Source: Bactericera cockerelli (lineage: Eukaryota; Arthropoda; Insecta; Hemiptera; Triozidae). From it: DNA of 64,000 nt. Made by a program: the position numbers and the translations under genes. Positions within the stretch are counted from its first letter, which is position 1, and each line of letters starts with the position of its first letter. Below are positions 11,127 through 20,932 of this stretch, piece by piece. The notes under the pieces were generated by a model. That model was not told where the DNA came from. It made no database searches and was given only the letters and a program-made list of their open reading frames with translations. The DNA is taken from contig CM044958.1 of NCBI GenBank assembly GCA_024516035.1, forward strand, positions 41,440,099-41,504,098. Reading direction: 5' to 3'.

Positions 11127-11364
11127 CTAGTAAATCAGGAAATAATTTGGATCAGAGAGTCTATTTTTTTATTCAATTAAAGTTAGAAAAGCGAGAATGA
11201 GATTTTTCACAGAATAATAGTTGGCTTTAAAACATTTTTTTCGCATTTCTTTTATTTATTGGCTGTTTTTACTGTTCTCACCTTTTTTAAGATTGTCATA
11301 TTGTTGTAATATTGAGTTAAAGTTTCACTCAACTATAGCTGCTGTAATCTATTCATACAAATAG

Positions 11365-11450
11365 TCACGAGGTATAAGTGGACCCCGGATATCCAAGTTC
11401 ATAGCAGAACGTTTCTGCGCTGCCAGGAATCGAACCCAAGTTACCATTGA
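11365..11450 (-). repeat. tRNA-derived SINE fragment
   Basis: Matches the 3499-3806 family (cacgaggtataagtggaccc, ggaatcgaaccca). The counterpart in copy B is split by an LTR element at about 25270-26354. Confidence 0.6.
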
Positions 11451-11690
11451 AAAAAAGTTATCATATTTGTGTTAATCACAATCGTAATATAATAACTACT
11501 CAAACTCGCTTTAGTAAATATTTGCTTGACTTGGGACTTGTACCACCAATCTCCAGATTACAAGTCCGTCACCTTACCTAGCAAGTTACTGAGGTTGGAC
11601 ACTGCTGATATTATTACCTGTATACTGTGGCACACCATAAGCAGTTGTATCACAGGCCTCATTATAATGACTAGGCTGAATGTATTGAGG

Positions 11691-11803
11691 GAGGGAGCAG
11701 AAGTGTTAATGGTCATCAGAAGTGTTGAATGAGGGAGCAGAGGTCTTAATGGTCATCAGAAGTGTTGAATGAGGGAGCAGACGTGTTAATGGTCATCAGA
11801 AGT
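11691..11803. repeat. 40-bp tandem repeat duplicating the exon's stop region
   Basis: Almost three units of gagggagcagaagtgttaat plus ggtcatcagaagtgttgaat. The uppermost unit overlaps the last codons and stop of the GPATCH11-like exon, so the coding tail SDDH-stop is repeated in the 3' flank. Copy B keeps a diverged version at about 26600-26730. Confidence 0.85.
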
Positions 11804-11920
11804 GTCACCAGGACAGTTGTCTGTAAGATCCGACTCATCTGTATACCGGATGCCGCACCATATACAGTACATGTAGGTGGATCTCAGGTATGCGGTGGGG
11901 ATATCCAGCTTTTTAGCCAT
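11786..11920 (-). CDS. GPATCH11: Terminal coding exon of a GPATCH11-like protein (DUF4187)
   Basis: GPATCH11 (CCDC75) is a G-patch protein whose C-terminus is the small DUF4187 domain. On the minus strand a strong acceptor (ttttcctatccttcccccag) opens a 44-codon frame at 11920, ending in TAA. It contains LDIPTAYLRSTYMYCIWCG followed by NCPGDTSDDH. The CIWC pair, the later Cys, and the YLR...YCIWCG...DL...NCPG spacing match the family's C-terminus as I know it. The exon begins in phase 0, and its Met is probably internal to the whole protein. I could not find the G-patch or other upstream exons, which should lie at higher coordinates on the minus strand. The last 42 nt (11786-11827) belong to the segmental duplication. 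Confidence 0.8.
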   Translation of the reverse strand: MAKKLDIPTAYLRSTYMYCIWCGIRYTDESDLTDNCPGDTSDDH

Positions 11921-12202
11921 CTGGGGGAAGGATAGGAAAATATAATTGAATTGAAAATATTAATAATAACATTTTATAGTGGTAGGTAAACACCAGGTGA
12001 GGTTAATGTTCAAAGAATTTTCTACCACTTAACCGTTAGTCTTATTATTATGTGGTCACAAACTCAAATTGATGAGGAAAATAAAATAAAATACAATAAA
12101 TAAATGTGTGATCTGTGTTATAATATCACAACTTTAGTTGGTAGTGCATAATTATAGTACTTTTTCATTTCTTTTATATACTCGTAATTGTGTATCATAT
12201 GA

Positions 12203-12376
12203 CTTTTAACAGGCCAGTGTAGCCTCAAATACCATCTAAACAAGATGGACATCGCTGAAGACCCAAAATGCAGTTTGTGTAAATATGGAGAAACCTCTCA
12301 CGCTCCCCTGAAACACTTCTCAAGGCTGAATGTAACACCTAAAGAAGTTAATGGAATAAGTCTTAAAAGAATCTAA
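12203..12376 (+). pseudogene. C-terminal remnant of a non-LTR retrotransposon polyprotein
   Basis: A 57-codon open stretch ends in TAA and includes LLTGQCSLKYHLNKM, then DPKCSLCKYGEETSHA. This is the pattern of the CxxC region after RT/RNase H in Jockey/R1-like elements. There is no upstream RT domain, so it is a short 3' remnant between the two duplication copies. Confidence 0.65.
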
Positions 12377-12612
12377 GCTGCATTAACTGTTTCAGGGGCA
12401 TGTCACAAAAGATCTCTATTTAAGGTCGCAGTATACTACTTATACCAAGGCATGGCCGTTATTTTTTGAATATTTATTTTCACATGAATAATATACCTAC
12501 CATATTCTTCTGTCCCAAATATTATATTTGGGACAGAAGAATATGGTAGGTAGGTGAGACCATGAGGAACAATGTTTAAGAAATAAAATAGTGGGTGGAA
12601 GAGAATGCCATA

Positions 12613-12970
12613 GTAGTGCACTTACCGCTAAATTATTATTATTAAATTTATTAACAGGACATGTATATGTACAAACCAATGATGAAAATTAAAATTTAAC
12701 GTTTTAATTGACAAGAATTAGTCAGAGAAATTGAAATGAGTGAAATCAAAAGTAGTAAAGATGAAATAGAAGCTTCGACCTTATAAATACATTCTGGCCG
12801 GAATCTCAGAATGCCACAATATACAGATGTCCTAACTAAATGGCGGGGTTACTGCCTATGACTAATTCTTGTCAATTAAAACGTTAAATTTTAATTTTCA
12901 TCATTGGTTTGTACATATACATGTCCTGTTAATAAATTTAATAATAATAATTTAGCGGTAAGTGCACTAA
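12613..12970. repeat. Inverted duplication (110-bp arms) at the left edge of copy B
   Basis: 12613-12722 is the reverse complement of 12861-12970 (tagtgcacttaccgctaaat and inverse). The intervening 138 bp match copy A in inverted orientation. Copy A has the segment once, in one orientation. B therefore reads X, inverse(YZ), Z, as expected from a fold-back or template-switch event. Confidence 0.85.
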
Positions 12971-13439
12971 TATGTAGTGGAATAGCTACATACTGGTGGT
13001 GCATTTTTGTCGAACTTGTCGCTCCTTGTGTGCTCACAGGGGTTTTTTTTTTATTAGATTGTAAGCAAAGGCTATCCTAACTACTCACTATAACCAGCCT
13101 GCATGGGGTCGATCCATCAGGGGAACAGTAAGATGAAAACTCGTATAAGTTACGAGAAATAAAAACGCAAGACTTTCTGTACCTCGGATGTTATATTTTA
13201 TTTATAAAGTGCCCGTTCGAAATCAGAGACTCTAGCCTTTGCTTGTAGGACGGCTGGTTGGTTCTTGACAATGTGCTCTGAGGGCGAGGTACTCCATACT
13301 TTACACCAGTTACTTTCTTCCTTTGCTGTTATTTGTTTTTCCTTCAATATGACACATTGGGTGATTGTTTTGGTCTTGAAGAACGTTTTTTGGTGGAGAA
13401 GCATCTTTGGTGGACAAGAAATCTTATTTCTGGTCTTAT

Positions 13440-13690
13440 ATTTGCTGAAGATTTTGAAGTAGGACGAAGGATTTTGAAGGACACAGGATTTTGAAATAAT
13501 TTTGAAGAACGAAGGATTTTGAAATAATTTTGAAGGACGTGGAATTTTGAAATAATTTTGAAGGACGTAGAATTTCGAAAGAATTTTGAAGGACGCAGGA
13601 TTTTGAAACAATTTTGAAGTAGCCAGAGGTTGAATTTTGAAGGAATTTTGAAGTAGCCAGAGGTTGAATTTTGAAAATTTAGCAGAACAG
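13440..13690. repeat. Degenerate minisatellite, copy B version
   Basis: Same aattttgaagga core as 5723-6050 with fewer units. Confidence 0.8.
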
Positions 13691-14299
13691 AAATTTTGCC
13701 ACTTCATCACCAACATATCCAGCACGGTAGTTTGAAGCAACAAATGGACTTTTTCATAACCATCTGCAGAAGTAGAACAGGAAATGGAATCATTATTAGC
13801 AGAGGTTGCACAGGTATTAGGTGTAATTTTGGTTACAATAACTCAAACCAGCTTTGCTAAAATTATCTAACAACTTCGCAAACATAGGAGAGTTAGGAAT
13901 CAGAATATTTATGTTAATCTCAATTACTTAAACCCACCTTACGAGGAAACATGTCTAGAATTGTTACTGATCCTTGTGAATATTTTTTGAAAGAGGCCAC
14001 CACAGTAATTCTCGTACTATATTTAAAATTAAAATACTTACTTGTTACTAAATGCACTTCACTCCAGCAGAGATGCTTACTGGAACTGCTTTCCATTTCC
14101 TTCAATACAAAGCATGCTGCAAATATATTCAAGTTTTTTAGATTAAAAATGTTATGTTCAATTTTTGAAAAATGGGCAGTTGAAATTTGAGAAACCAAAT
14201 TGAACTTACACTCACATAAAAAAACAATTGATCTTAAAATATCATCTTTACAACTCGATCAGCCTAAATTTTAGGCCCTAAAAGAGGTTAAACATATAT

Positions 14300-14922
14300 C
14301 TGTACCCTAGAGTTAAAGAGTCGCAGCTCCAATTTTTTTCGAAATTGAGTTAAGTTCATATTCGGATTCACCATGATTTATTTTGTAACATGGAAAAAGA
14401 CTGCAGATCCATTCCTTATAAGAAAAAACAAAAAAATAATTCCAAAATTATGGATTTTTATGGTAAAAGACAGTTTGGTATCGTACGGCAATTTTACTAG
14501 AGGATAATATTTCCTTTTATTCAGTACTAGCCGTTTGCCCGTGCTTTGCAACGGGACTAAATTTCAAATTTACTAAGGCATGGCCGTACTGCTAGACAGC
14601 AATGCCTTTTTGAACTTTTTATAATTTTTCTGGACAAAGCGATAATGGTTTTGGGGGGGTCAATTCTGAGACATTTTGCGCTATCTCTTACCGTTTTGGC
14701 TAAACAACTCCGGACAAACAAACAAACATAGGTAGGTAGGTAGGTAGGTAGGTAGGTAGTCCTTTTTTCTGTTTTATATATAGAGATACAAAAAAAAACA
14801 GTTTTGTTTTTAGAAATAAACTAACGAGAAGAATTCACAAATGCAAAAAGTTGTAATCTTATTTTGCTTTTCCTGTAAAATTTGAAAAACTGGAGTTACG
14901 ACTCTCTAACTCTAGGGTACAG
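14300..14922. mobile_element. 623-bp TIR element (MITE-like)
   Basis: Terminal inverted repeats of about 31 bp begin CTGTACCCTAGAGTTA and end TAACTCTAGGGTACAG. Copy A has no insertion at the matching AT-rich site (about 6675-6695), so B is the filled site. It is flanked by atat on both sides. Inside is a second decayed repeat (actagccgtttgcccgtgct) with a (TAGG)n run at 14728-14759. No coding capacity seen. Confidence 0.8.
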
Positions 14923-15214
14923 ATATTATATTTTTGTCTTTTTCCCTTTTTATTTTTTTTGAGACTAAAAAATATACATTGAAGTCTAAACTGAATCCAG
15001 AATCACCAATTTTTGAATAATTTCACTATTGTCTACTGTCTAAATGAAATTATTTTTTTTATTTATGGTTCAGGTCAAAACCTATTGATCTACTAGAAGT
15101 ATTACTTTCTTTAATTTACTTTTTTATTACTCACCAGGTATAAGCTGATGTTCATTCGCCGCATGAAGGAAGGGGACATCTGCAAACTTTGAGAAGCTTC
15201 TCCATGTAATATCC

Positions 15215-15535
15215 GTTTTTTTTTTTTTTTTTTGAGAAATGGAGGTTTTTTTGGTTTTTTGAATTTTTTTGTTTTTTTAAGAGAGTTTTGTATTTTTTTT
15301 TTTTTTTTTTTTTGAGAAATAGAGGTTTTTTTGGTTTTTTAGAATTTTTTGTTTTTTTTTTAAGATATTTTTATTTTTTTGGGTTTTTCGGAATTTTTTG
15401 TTTTTTTTTGGGTTTTTTGGATATTTTTATTTTTATTTTTTTTTTTGTAAGATTTTTTTTTTTTTTTTTTGGGTTTTTCAGAAAATTTTGTATTTTTTTT
15501 AAGATTTTTTTTTTTTTAAATAAAGGTATTTTTAA
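15215..15535. repeat. T-rich low-complexity tract, copy B version
   Basis: Counterpart of 6980-7400, with the same T runs and GAGAAATGGAGG interruptions. Confidence 0.85.
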
Positions 15536-15600
15536 AAAATGATTTTTGGTTTTTGTTGCTTGTGATCTTGAAGTTTCGTCAGCAGCTGGGTTATTCCGCG

Positions 15601-15614
15601 GTCACCCACGTTAC
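15601..15614 (+). promoter_or_regulatory. Subterminal motif 1 (GTCACCCACGTTAC)
   Basis: Abuts the left TIR. It is one of seven near-identical 14-mers in the element, likely transposase or host-factor sites (inference). Confidence 0.7.
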
Positions 15615-15768
15615 AGGTTGACGCCTTTACACAACAATTCTGGCTTTATTAAAATAAAATTGGACTATATTTTTATGTCATTCAGAGGATTTTGGCATAG
15701 AGATTCCAAAAATGTTTCAAGTTTCCAATTATTTCAACCAGCAAGTCTGTAATGAGGCAAAAACATTG

Positions 15769-15782
15769 GTAACCCACGTTAC
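15769..15782 (+). promoter_or_regulatory. Subterminal motif 2 (GTAACCCACGTTAC)
   Basis: Variant with C to A at the third position. It makes GTAAC/GTTAC inverted around CCAC. Confidence 0.7.
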
Positions 15783-15966
15783 TTCAAACGAGACATGTCA
15801 AAATTGCATGGTTGGATTACCTTAAATCCCTCCTCATTAAAGCATGCTACATTCCCGAGAGTGGCATGACCTGATTATAAATATTCTTGTCAACACTACA
15901 AACCAGTGTTTGTTTTTCTAAATGTTCTAGTAAACATAAAATTCATAATTTTCTGGACCCTTCTCG

Positions 15967-15994
15967 GTCACCCACGTTACGTCACCCACGTTAC
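15967..15994 (+). promoter_or_regulatory. Subterminal motifs 3 and 4, head-to-tail
   Basis: Two exact GTCACCCACGTTAC copies abut with no spacer (15967-15980 and 15981-15994). Confidence 0.75.
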
Positions 15995-16268
15995 AATTTG
16001 TCCCTCCATCTATTACTCCTCTTCCCAGCCCTGCTGATTGACTTATGTCTTTTTCCTTGATATAATGTGATAGTTAAGCTTTTACTTAACATATGAAAGG
16101 AAAAAATAACCTTGTTTTTATTATTTAAATTCAATTTGGGGCATTTTTTATTATGAGGAGGACAAAGCTAGATACATGGATATAAACTAAAATTAACGCC
16201 TGTTTTTAGATTAAAACAATAAAAATAATTTTCTTTCCCCAACGTTTTTGTCATTAACTAAGCCTGAA

Positions 16269-18461
16269 TCATTTCTCATCCACGTTTATCTTATAAGAGA
16301 ACTTATAAAACATTCTTTCACCCATACAACTGATTGATGGGGTAGGAAGAATTCTGCGAATCTGTTTTAGGGAAACATGAGGTTCCTTTTCATCAATGTT
16401 AACTTTGAACGTATCTTTATCAGAATTTGTACTTTTAAGACAAAGTACTCTAACTTCATTTTCACTGTCGACTAATGTTTGACATACAGCTACATAGGAG
16501 TAGGTCTTCCCATAGTTTTCTTCAGGAAATTCTACAATGACAAATGTACCATGTTTGATTTTTTCTCTGTCTATTTCACCTTCTTCTGTATCCGAATCAC
16601 TACTATAAATCAAGTGGTATGCTGATCCTTGCTTGGTATTTTTTTGTGTCACAAATTCTTGTAATACAAGATCTTCTTCTTCTTCTTCTCCTGATGAACT
16701 TTCAGAACTTTCCTCATTGATGGCTGACTGGATGTGACGTGTAAGAAAGTGAGACCTGAGCTGTCCATCTTTCCTGTACATAACATGAACTTTAGAGATA
16801 CCCTTCACTGTTACTGCTTTTTCAATTATGGCACGCACATTCGATTCAAGGTTTGCTTTTTCAATATCTTCGTTATTCATTTGAATCATATTAACCTTAG
16901 TCACATCTTTTGCAGTTTCATAGAATTGAGAACTATTCAAGACAATTGCCTTTTCTTGTATAACAGCTTTTCGTACTTGTCTCTTTACCGCTCCTCCGAT
17001 TCCGTCTACAGGTCCTTTGCCGTGGCTTGTTGCGAAATAGTTCCATACAATTTCACAAGAAGATTCTTTTTCCAAATACTCTATGGCTGCAGCCATAAAT
17101 TTATTTTTAAACTGGCTACTTGGACCATCTGACCAGATGTTAACCTTCTTGATGGAAGAAGGAAGTTCACTTAAAATCCTTTTCATGTACACTATAATTG
17201 TGTCTTTTGTATGGGTTAAATTGTCTGAGACAATGACATACGGATGTTGTTTACCATCAAAATAAACACTGCAAGTAAACAGGCTGACCTGAGGTTGGCA
17301 CCAATGAAAGGATTGTACTTCGTTTTGAGCAACACAGGTGTAGTTCTCCGCAAAGTCTACTTGAATCATTGCTTCATTGGGATCATGTGTGTCAGAAATA
17401 ACTCTGTTGCGTACATTAATATAAGAGATTGACTGCTCTCTTTTTATGTAGACGTGTTCAAAAAAGGCCTTATTGATTGATTGGATGTATTTGATAAGAT
17501 CATTTGGCTCTCCATCATGCATAACCTTTGACAAGTGTCCATTGAACTCTTCCCAAACATACCAAGTTATATCAGAATAATCCTCACTATCAGCTACTTC
17601 TTTATGCATTTCTGTGATCATTTTATCAGCACATTCTTTGCACTTGCCCAGCCAACAGTTTTCTAGTGATGGTGAACAAAGAAAATTTTCACAAAACTCC
17701 ACTGTATATTTGGGAAAGTTTTTATATGACTTCTGGAAGGCACTCACTGCTTGAATGAAATTTTCATGATATTTGCAAAGGCAGACATTGTGTGGGAGCA
17801 TGCTACTCAGTTTGACTTCTTTTGGTCGTAACTCAAAGAATTTTGTTTTCCCAATACATTTTCCATACTCCTGACAATAGAGAGCATGGACTTCCTTGAT
17901 TGAACAAGTCAGATGTCGAATTTGCACTTTCTCTTTTTTTCCTGTTTCATCTCTAATGGTCCTAGCATCTTTCATCCCAGGTGCCTCCCGACTGATATCC
18001 TCTCTGCGATAGAATTCTTTGACTGATTTCTCAAGTTCCACGTTTGTCTGGGAATTAGCAAACAGCTTTCTACATTCTGATGGGTGCTTTGGCGATACAT
18101 AGTCAGAAAACAATTTCTTCACAACTGCTTTTCTTCTGTTGGGAGATTTCGGTAGGATTTTCTTAACTCTAGCTGCTGCCTTCCCCAGTGAACTGTTGGA
18201 TCTAAAACCCATTGGCGATGATAACGCTTTCTCTTTCTTCAGAATTCTATGCCTTCTCACTCTTTCTCTTGTTGCTGCCCTCTGCTTGTTTAAGTCTTTT
18301 AATCTTTGCTTCAAAGGAACTTTCAACAAACTTTCTTTCTTCCTTTCTCGAGAAATTTTCTCGAGTTCACTTTGTCTCTTGCGATATTCGTCAAACTTGC
18401 CTTCCTCTTTGAGTTTTTGACGACGTCGGCGCATTTTTTCTGCCGATGTCAGAGGCGCCAT
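16269..18461 (-). CDS. Putative DDE-type transposase, 730 aa
   Basis: Sole long ORF of the 15588-19562 element, uninterrupted. Residue numbers are from the ATG at 18461. Residues 9-80 are strongly basic. Cys/His clusters follow (CLCKYH near 227-232; C257, C262, C269, C274 and C277), which look zinc-binding. The core has three conserved-looking Asp motifs: IQVDFAENY (D369), IWSDGPSSQFKNKF (D445), and ATSHGKGPVDGIGGAVKR (D486). A Ser/Glu-rich acidic stretch follows near 605-625. I recall this motif set from uncharacterised animal proteins, and the TIRs and target duplication make a transposase the best reading. The DDD/E role is inference. Upstream of the ATG lies tttgcttttcag, a good 3' splice site three bases before it, so a 5' UTR intron is likely. 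Confidence 0.75.
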   Translation of the reverse strand: MAPLTSAEKMRRRRQKLKEEGKFDEYRKRQSELEKISRERKKESLLKVPLKQRLKDLNKQRAATRERVRRHRILKKEKALSSPMGFRSNSSLGKAAARVKKILPKSPNRRKAVVKKLFSDYVSPKHPSECRKLFANSQTNVELEKSVKEFYRREDISREAPGMKDARTIRDETGKKEKVQIRHLTCSIKEVHALYCQEYGKCIGKTKFFELRPKEVKLSSMLPHNVCLCKYHENFIQAVSAFQKSYKNFPKYTVEFCENFLCSPSLENCWLGKCKECADKMITEMHKEVADSEDYSDITWYVWEEFNGHLSKVMHDGEPNDLIKYIQSINKAFFEHVYIKREQSISYINVRNRVISDTHDPNEAMIQVDFAENYTCVAQNEVQSFHWCQPQVSLFTCSVYFDGKQHPYVIVSDNLTHTKDTIIVYMKRILSELPSSIKKVNIWSDGPSSQFKNKFMAAAIEYLEKESSCEIVWNYFATSHGKGPVDGIGGAVKRQVRKAVIQEKAIVLNSSQFYETAKDVTKVNMIQMNNEDIEKANLESNVRAIIEKAVTVKGISKVHVMYRKDGQLRSHFLTRHIQSAINEESSESSSGEEEEEDLVLQEFVTQKNTKQGSAYHLIYSSDSDTEEGEIDREKIKHGTFVIVEFPEENYGKTYSYVAVCQTLVDSENEVRVLCLKSTNSDKDTFKVNIDEKEPHVSLKQIRRILPTPSISCMGERMFYKFSYKINVDEK

Positions 18462-18687
18462 GTTCTGAAAAGCAAAGAAAAAAAAATTCACTACCTATAA
18501 TATAACAATAAATTGGTTGCAATGAACCACAACTATCCTATAACCACTAAGAAACAAAGGTCGGTTACCCGTAGAATAAAGCCATTTCGATAATCGCAAA
18601 GTAGGTATTAAATAAACCCATCCTATCAATGTAAACTTGCATGAGATATATACAAGGTATGAAACAAGATCTCATAATATTATACCG

Positions 18688-18701
18688 GTCACCCACGCTA
18701 C
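18688..18701 (+). promoter_or_regulatory. Subterminal motif 5 (one mismatch)
   Basis: GTCACCCACGCTAC, upstream of the transposase ORF on its 5' side. Confidence 0.65.
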
Positions 18702-19019
18702 ATACTGAAACTATCGAAATTTCATCATAATTTGCACAATTTATTTATAATTATTAATTTTTCAGAAGACAAATGTATTTATCTAAAAATCCTGACAAAA
18801 ATATAATTCATAATAGGTTTTATCTTTTAATAAATTGGCTAAAGTTACCACAAGTGACCTTCCACAAAATCATTTTATTTTTAAAATACACAAAATTTGA
18901 AAGTAATCTGTTATTAAAATAAACAAATAAAGACTATGTAAAACATATCTGTAGTATCAGAAATTAGTTTAGGTCAGTTAAACAACAAAAAACAAGAGCA
19001 ATAATTTCCTATACTAATG

Positions 19020-19033
19020 GTCACCCACGTTAC
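19020..19033 (+). promoter_or_regulatory. Subterminal motif 6 (GTCACCCACGTTAC)
   Basis: Exact copy of the motif on the right side of the element, same orientation as those on the left. Confidence 0.7.
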
Positions 19034-19190
19034 ATCACTTTCGAATCCCAAAAAAAGAGGATACATTTTTTTTTTAATTAAAAATAATTTGTTTTCTAAA
19101 CTCCCAAACCTCAGGACATTTTCCCCACATATTTTATATTAAAACTAAAAATTTGTAGACGATTTTAAATTAAAAAACACTAAAATATTG

Positions 19191-19204
19191 GTAACCCACG
19201 TTAC
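19191..19204 (+). promoter_or_regulatory. Subterminal motif 7 (GTAACCCACGTTAC)
   Basis: Last copy, about 360 bp from the right end. It is the same variant as motif 2. Confidence 0.7.
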
Positions 19205-19989
19205 ACACAGTATTTATTTTCAAAGGAGTCAAAAGTACACTTACTTTACGATTTGCGAAGTTAAACTTATGGAATTCGCCCAAGAACTGAAGTCTCTTTC
19301 AATGGAAACTATCAGTTGCTTTTCAAATACTGGTATAATGCTAGAATAATATCACTGAAAACTTGCAATAAACATGTTAATGCAGGAACAAGTTTGTTCA
19401 TCACAGAAAACACATCATAAAATCGAAAATACAAATCCTACAACAAAAATGAAAATAGTTCTGAAAAATTGAGAATATGCACTTTTCAGTGAAATATGTA
19501 CCTATTAATAGTTCTAAAGTTTTTTTTTGGCATGTCATGTCCGCTTTCTCGCGGAATGGCCCAGCTTCAACAATCATCCTGAAAAAAATCAAGTATTTTT
19601 GATTATTGCTCAGTTAATGCATATCTACTGCAAAGATTTTTCCAATTTTGTTATTACAGGTTTCCTTTCTTTAAACTAAACGAGTGTTCGCAGCTATGAA
19701 ACTGGAAAGTTAAGAAAAACTTTTTTTTTCTCCTTAATTATTAGAAAAATGTTTAGACAGAAATCATAAGCAATAGTTATCGTTATCTTTAGCAATAGTT
19801 ATCTTAAGCAATAGTAAGCAATAGTTTCCTCATAAAAACAATTTGCAAAATCTCTAGAATGAAGGCCATAGAGGTATAACCTAAATTTCTATTATTTCCG
19901 CCCGTAAAGGTCTCAACTCAAAAAAATAAAAATATTTCTTACCCATCATTACGAATTTTCTTTTTCTCCTCATTTTTTCCCATAACTTC

Positions 19990-20115
19990 TCACTCCTCCT
20001 CCTCCTGCTCCTCCACCTCCATCTTCTTCTCCACTTCCATCACCTCCATCTTCATTTTCTCAATCCCCTCCTCCTCCTGCTGCTCCTCCCTTTCCTCCTC
20101 CCTTTCACTGTCCTC
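19990..20115. repeat. CTC/CTT triplet-rich tract, copy B
   Basis: Counterpart of 7815-7925 with in-frame and out-of-frame indels. The minus-strand translation is Glu-rich. Confidence 0.5.
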
Positions 20116-20156
20116 AGCCCAGAAAGCGGCGTCCGTTCTAATAAAAGTCCAGCTCT

Positions 20157-20307
20157 TCAATAGCTTTGACAATAAAGTCCGAAAATGGTCGAGAGAATTA
20201 CGAACACAACATAGTAGTAGTAGTAGTGGAAGATATAATAGATGAAAGCGCACAGCAAAACAAAGAGAAATGCGATGATGTCGTTCAGAATGGACATGAT
20301 GATGTTT
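20157..20307 (-). CDS. Candidate exon, single-span membrane peptide (copy B1)
   Basis: Counterpart of 7976-8126: same acceptor (gtcttttcag) and ATG at 20297, 46 codons, starting MSILNDIIAFLFVLLCAF. Compared with A1 it has two silent changes and four replacements (A6D, A30V, V34I, W36S). Length and stop are the same. Confidence 0.4.
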
Positions 20308-20422
20308 CTGAAAAGACAAAAGTGAGATTTTTTTTTTTGAGCAATGAATTAAAACCAGCAAAATATCTGATGGGTTAATGGTTCCAATTTTTCTTTGGGA
20401 AATGAAAAATAAACTCTCTTAC

Positions 20423-20498
20423 CGGGATGGGCTCTTGGTCTGTGGTCACTCACATGGAATAGCGTCGCTTCGCCTATCGGAAACGGAACAATATCCAT
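20423..20498 (-). CDS. Candidate first exon with GTAAGA donor (copy B)
   Basis: Counterpart of 8259-8334, with the same 25-codon frame from ATG at 20498 to CCCG|GTAAGA. Two of the three differences from copy A are silent. Confidence 0.3.
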
Positions 20499-20639
20499 CA
20501 CATTAAATTATTTCTAGGAGTCTTTGCAAAAAAACCCATGTACTGCGTCCTGTATTTAGAACTATTGAATTCCAGCAAAATATTCATTGTTTGGTTAGAG
20601 CTTCAAGGAATATACTAGTTCTTACAAATATGTAACTAC

Positions 20640-20765
20640 TCATTTTTACTCACAAGGTATTATTGGACCCCGGACATCAAAGAGTAGAAAATTTCTGTGC
20701 TACCGGAAATCGAACCTAGGTTACCATGCGTACGAGCCAGTGCACTGGTCTACTCGCCTGCGGGG
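20640..20765 (-). repeat. tRNA-derived SINE
   Basis: Counterpart of the SINE at 8464-8605, nearly identical. Confidence 0.65.
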
Positions 20766-20785
20766 ACAACTGATGTAATAATTAC

Positions 20786-20932
20786 CTGCATACTGTGGCA
20801 CACCAAGCAGTTGAGAGAACTACGAACACAACATAGTAGTAGTAGTAGTGGTAGATATAATAGATGAAAGCGTACAGCAGAACAAAGAGAAATGCGATGA
20901 TGGCGTTCAGAATGGACATGATGATGTTGTTT
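20786..20932 (-). CDS. Candidate exon, single-span membrane peptide (copy B2)
   Basis: Appears identical to 8624-8770 across the exon, including the acceptor and the CAG|GTAATT donor. It is 147 nt long. Confidence 0.4.

Larger units (their letters stand above)
10079..11330. repeat. Two tandem units of about 0.6 kb (copy A)
   Basis: Units begin near tgtatttagaactattgc (10077 and about 10669). Each holds a tRNA-like segment, a block around gagatttcagtaattatcat, and a 24-nt micro-exon-like block. Copy B has equivalent units starting near 21171, 23469 and 24597. Confidence 0.8.
4860..11827. repeat. Segmental duplication, copy A
   Basis: This block matches copy B (12476-26746) in collinear order: palindrome, minisatellite, T-rich tract, membrane-peptide exons, tRNA-like units, and the GPATCH11-like exon end. 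Copy A has one insertion that B lacks, the fold-back at 8911-9970. The right breakpoint is sharp: identity ends at 11827 in A and 26746 in B, inside the GPATCH11-like coding exon. The left edge is blurred because part of the sequence (about 4994-5243) appears inverted in B. Confidence 0.85.
15588..19562. mobile_element. Autonomous-looking DNA transposon, AGCT target duplication
   Basis: The ends are GGGTTATTCCGCG and, inverted, GGGCCATTCCGCG (11 of 13 match). AGCT is present at both flanks (15584-15587 and 19563-19566). Copy A has the uninterrupted site at about 7441-7465 with a single AGCT at 7451-7454. The element is 3,975 bp and holds one long ORF, on the minus strand. Seven copies of GTMACCCACGTTAC lie in the non-coding flanks. 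A 4-bp duplication and the protein's motifs are compatible with a Sola-like superfamily, but that placement is tentative. Confidence 0.9.
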
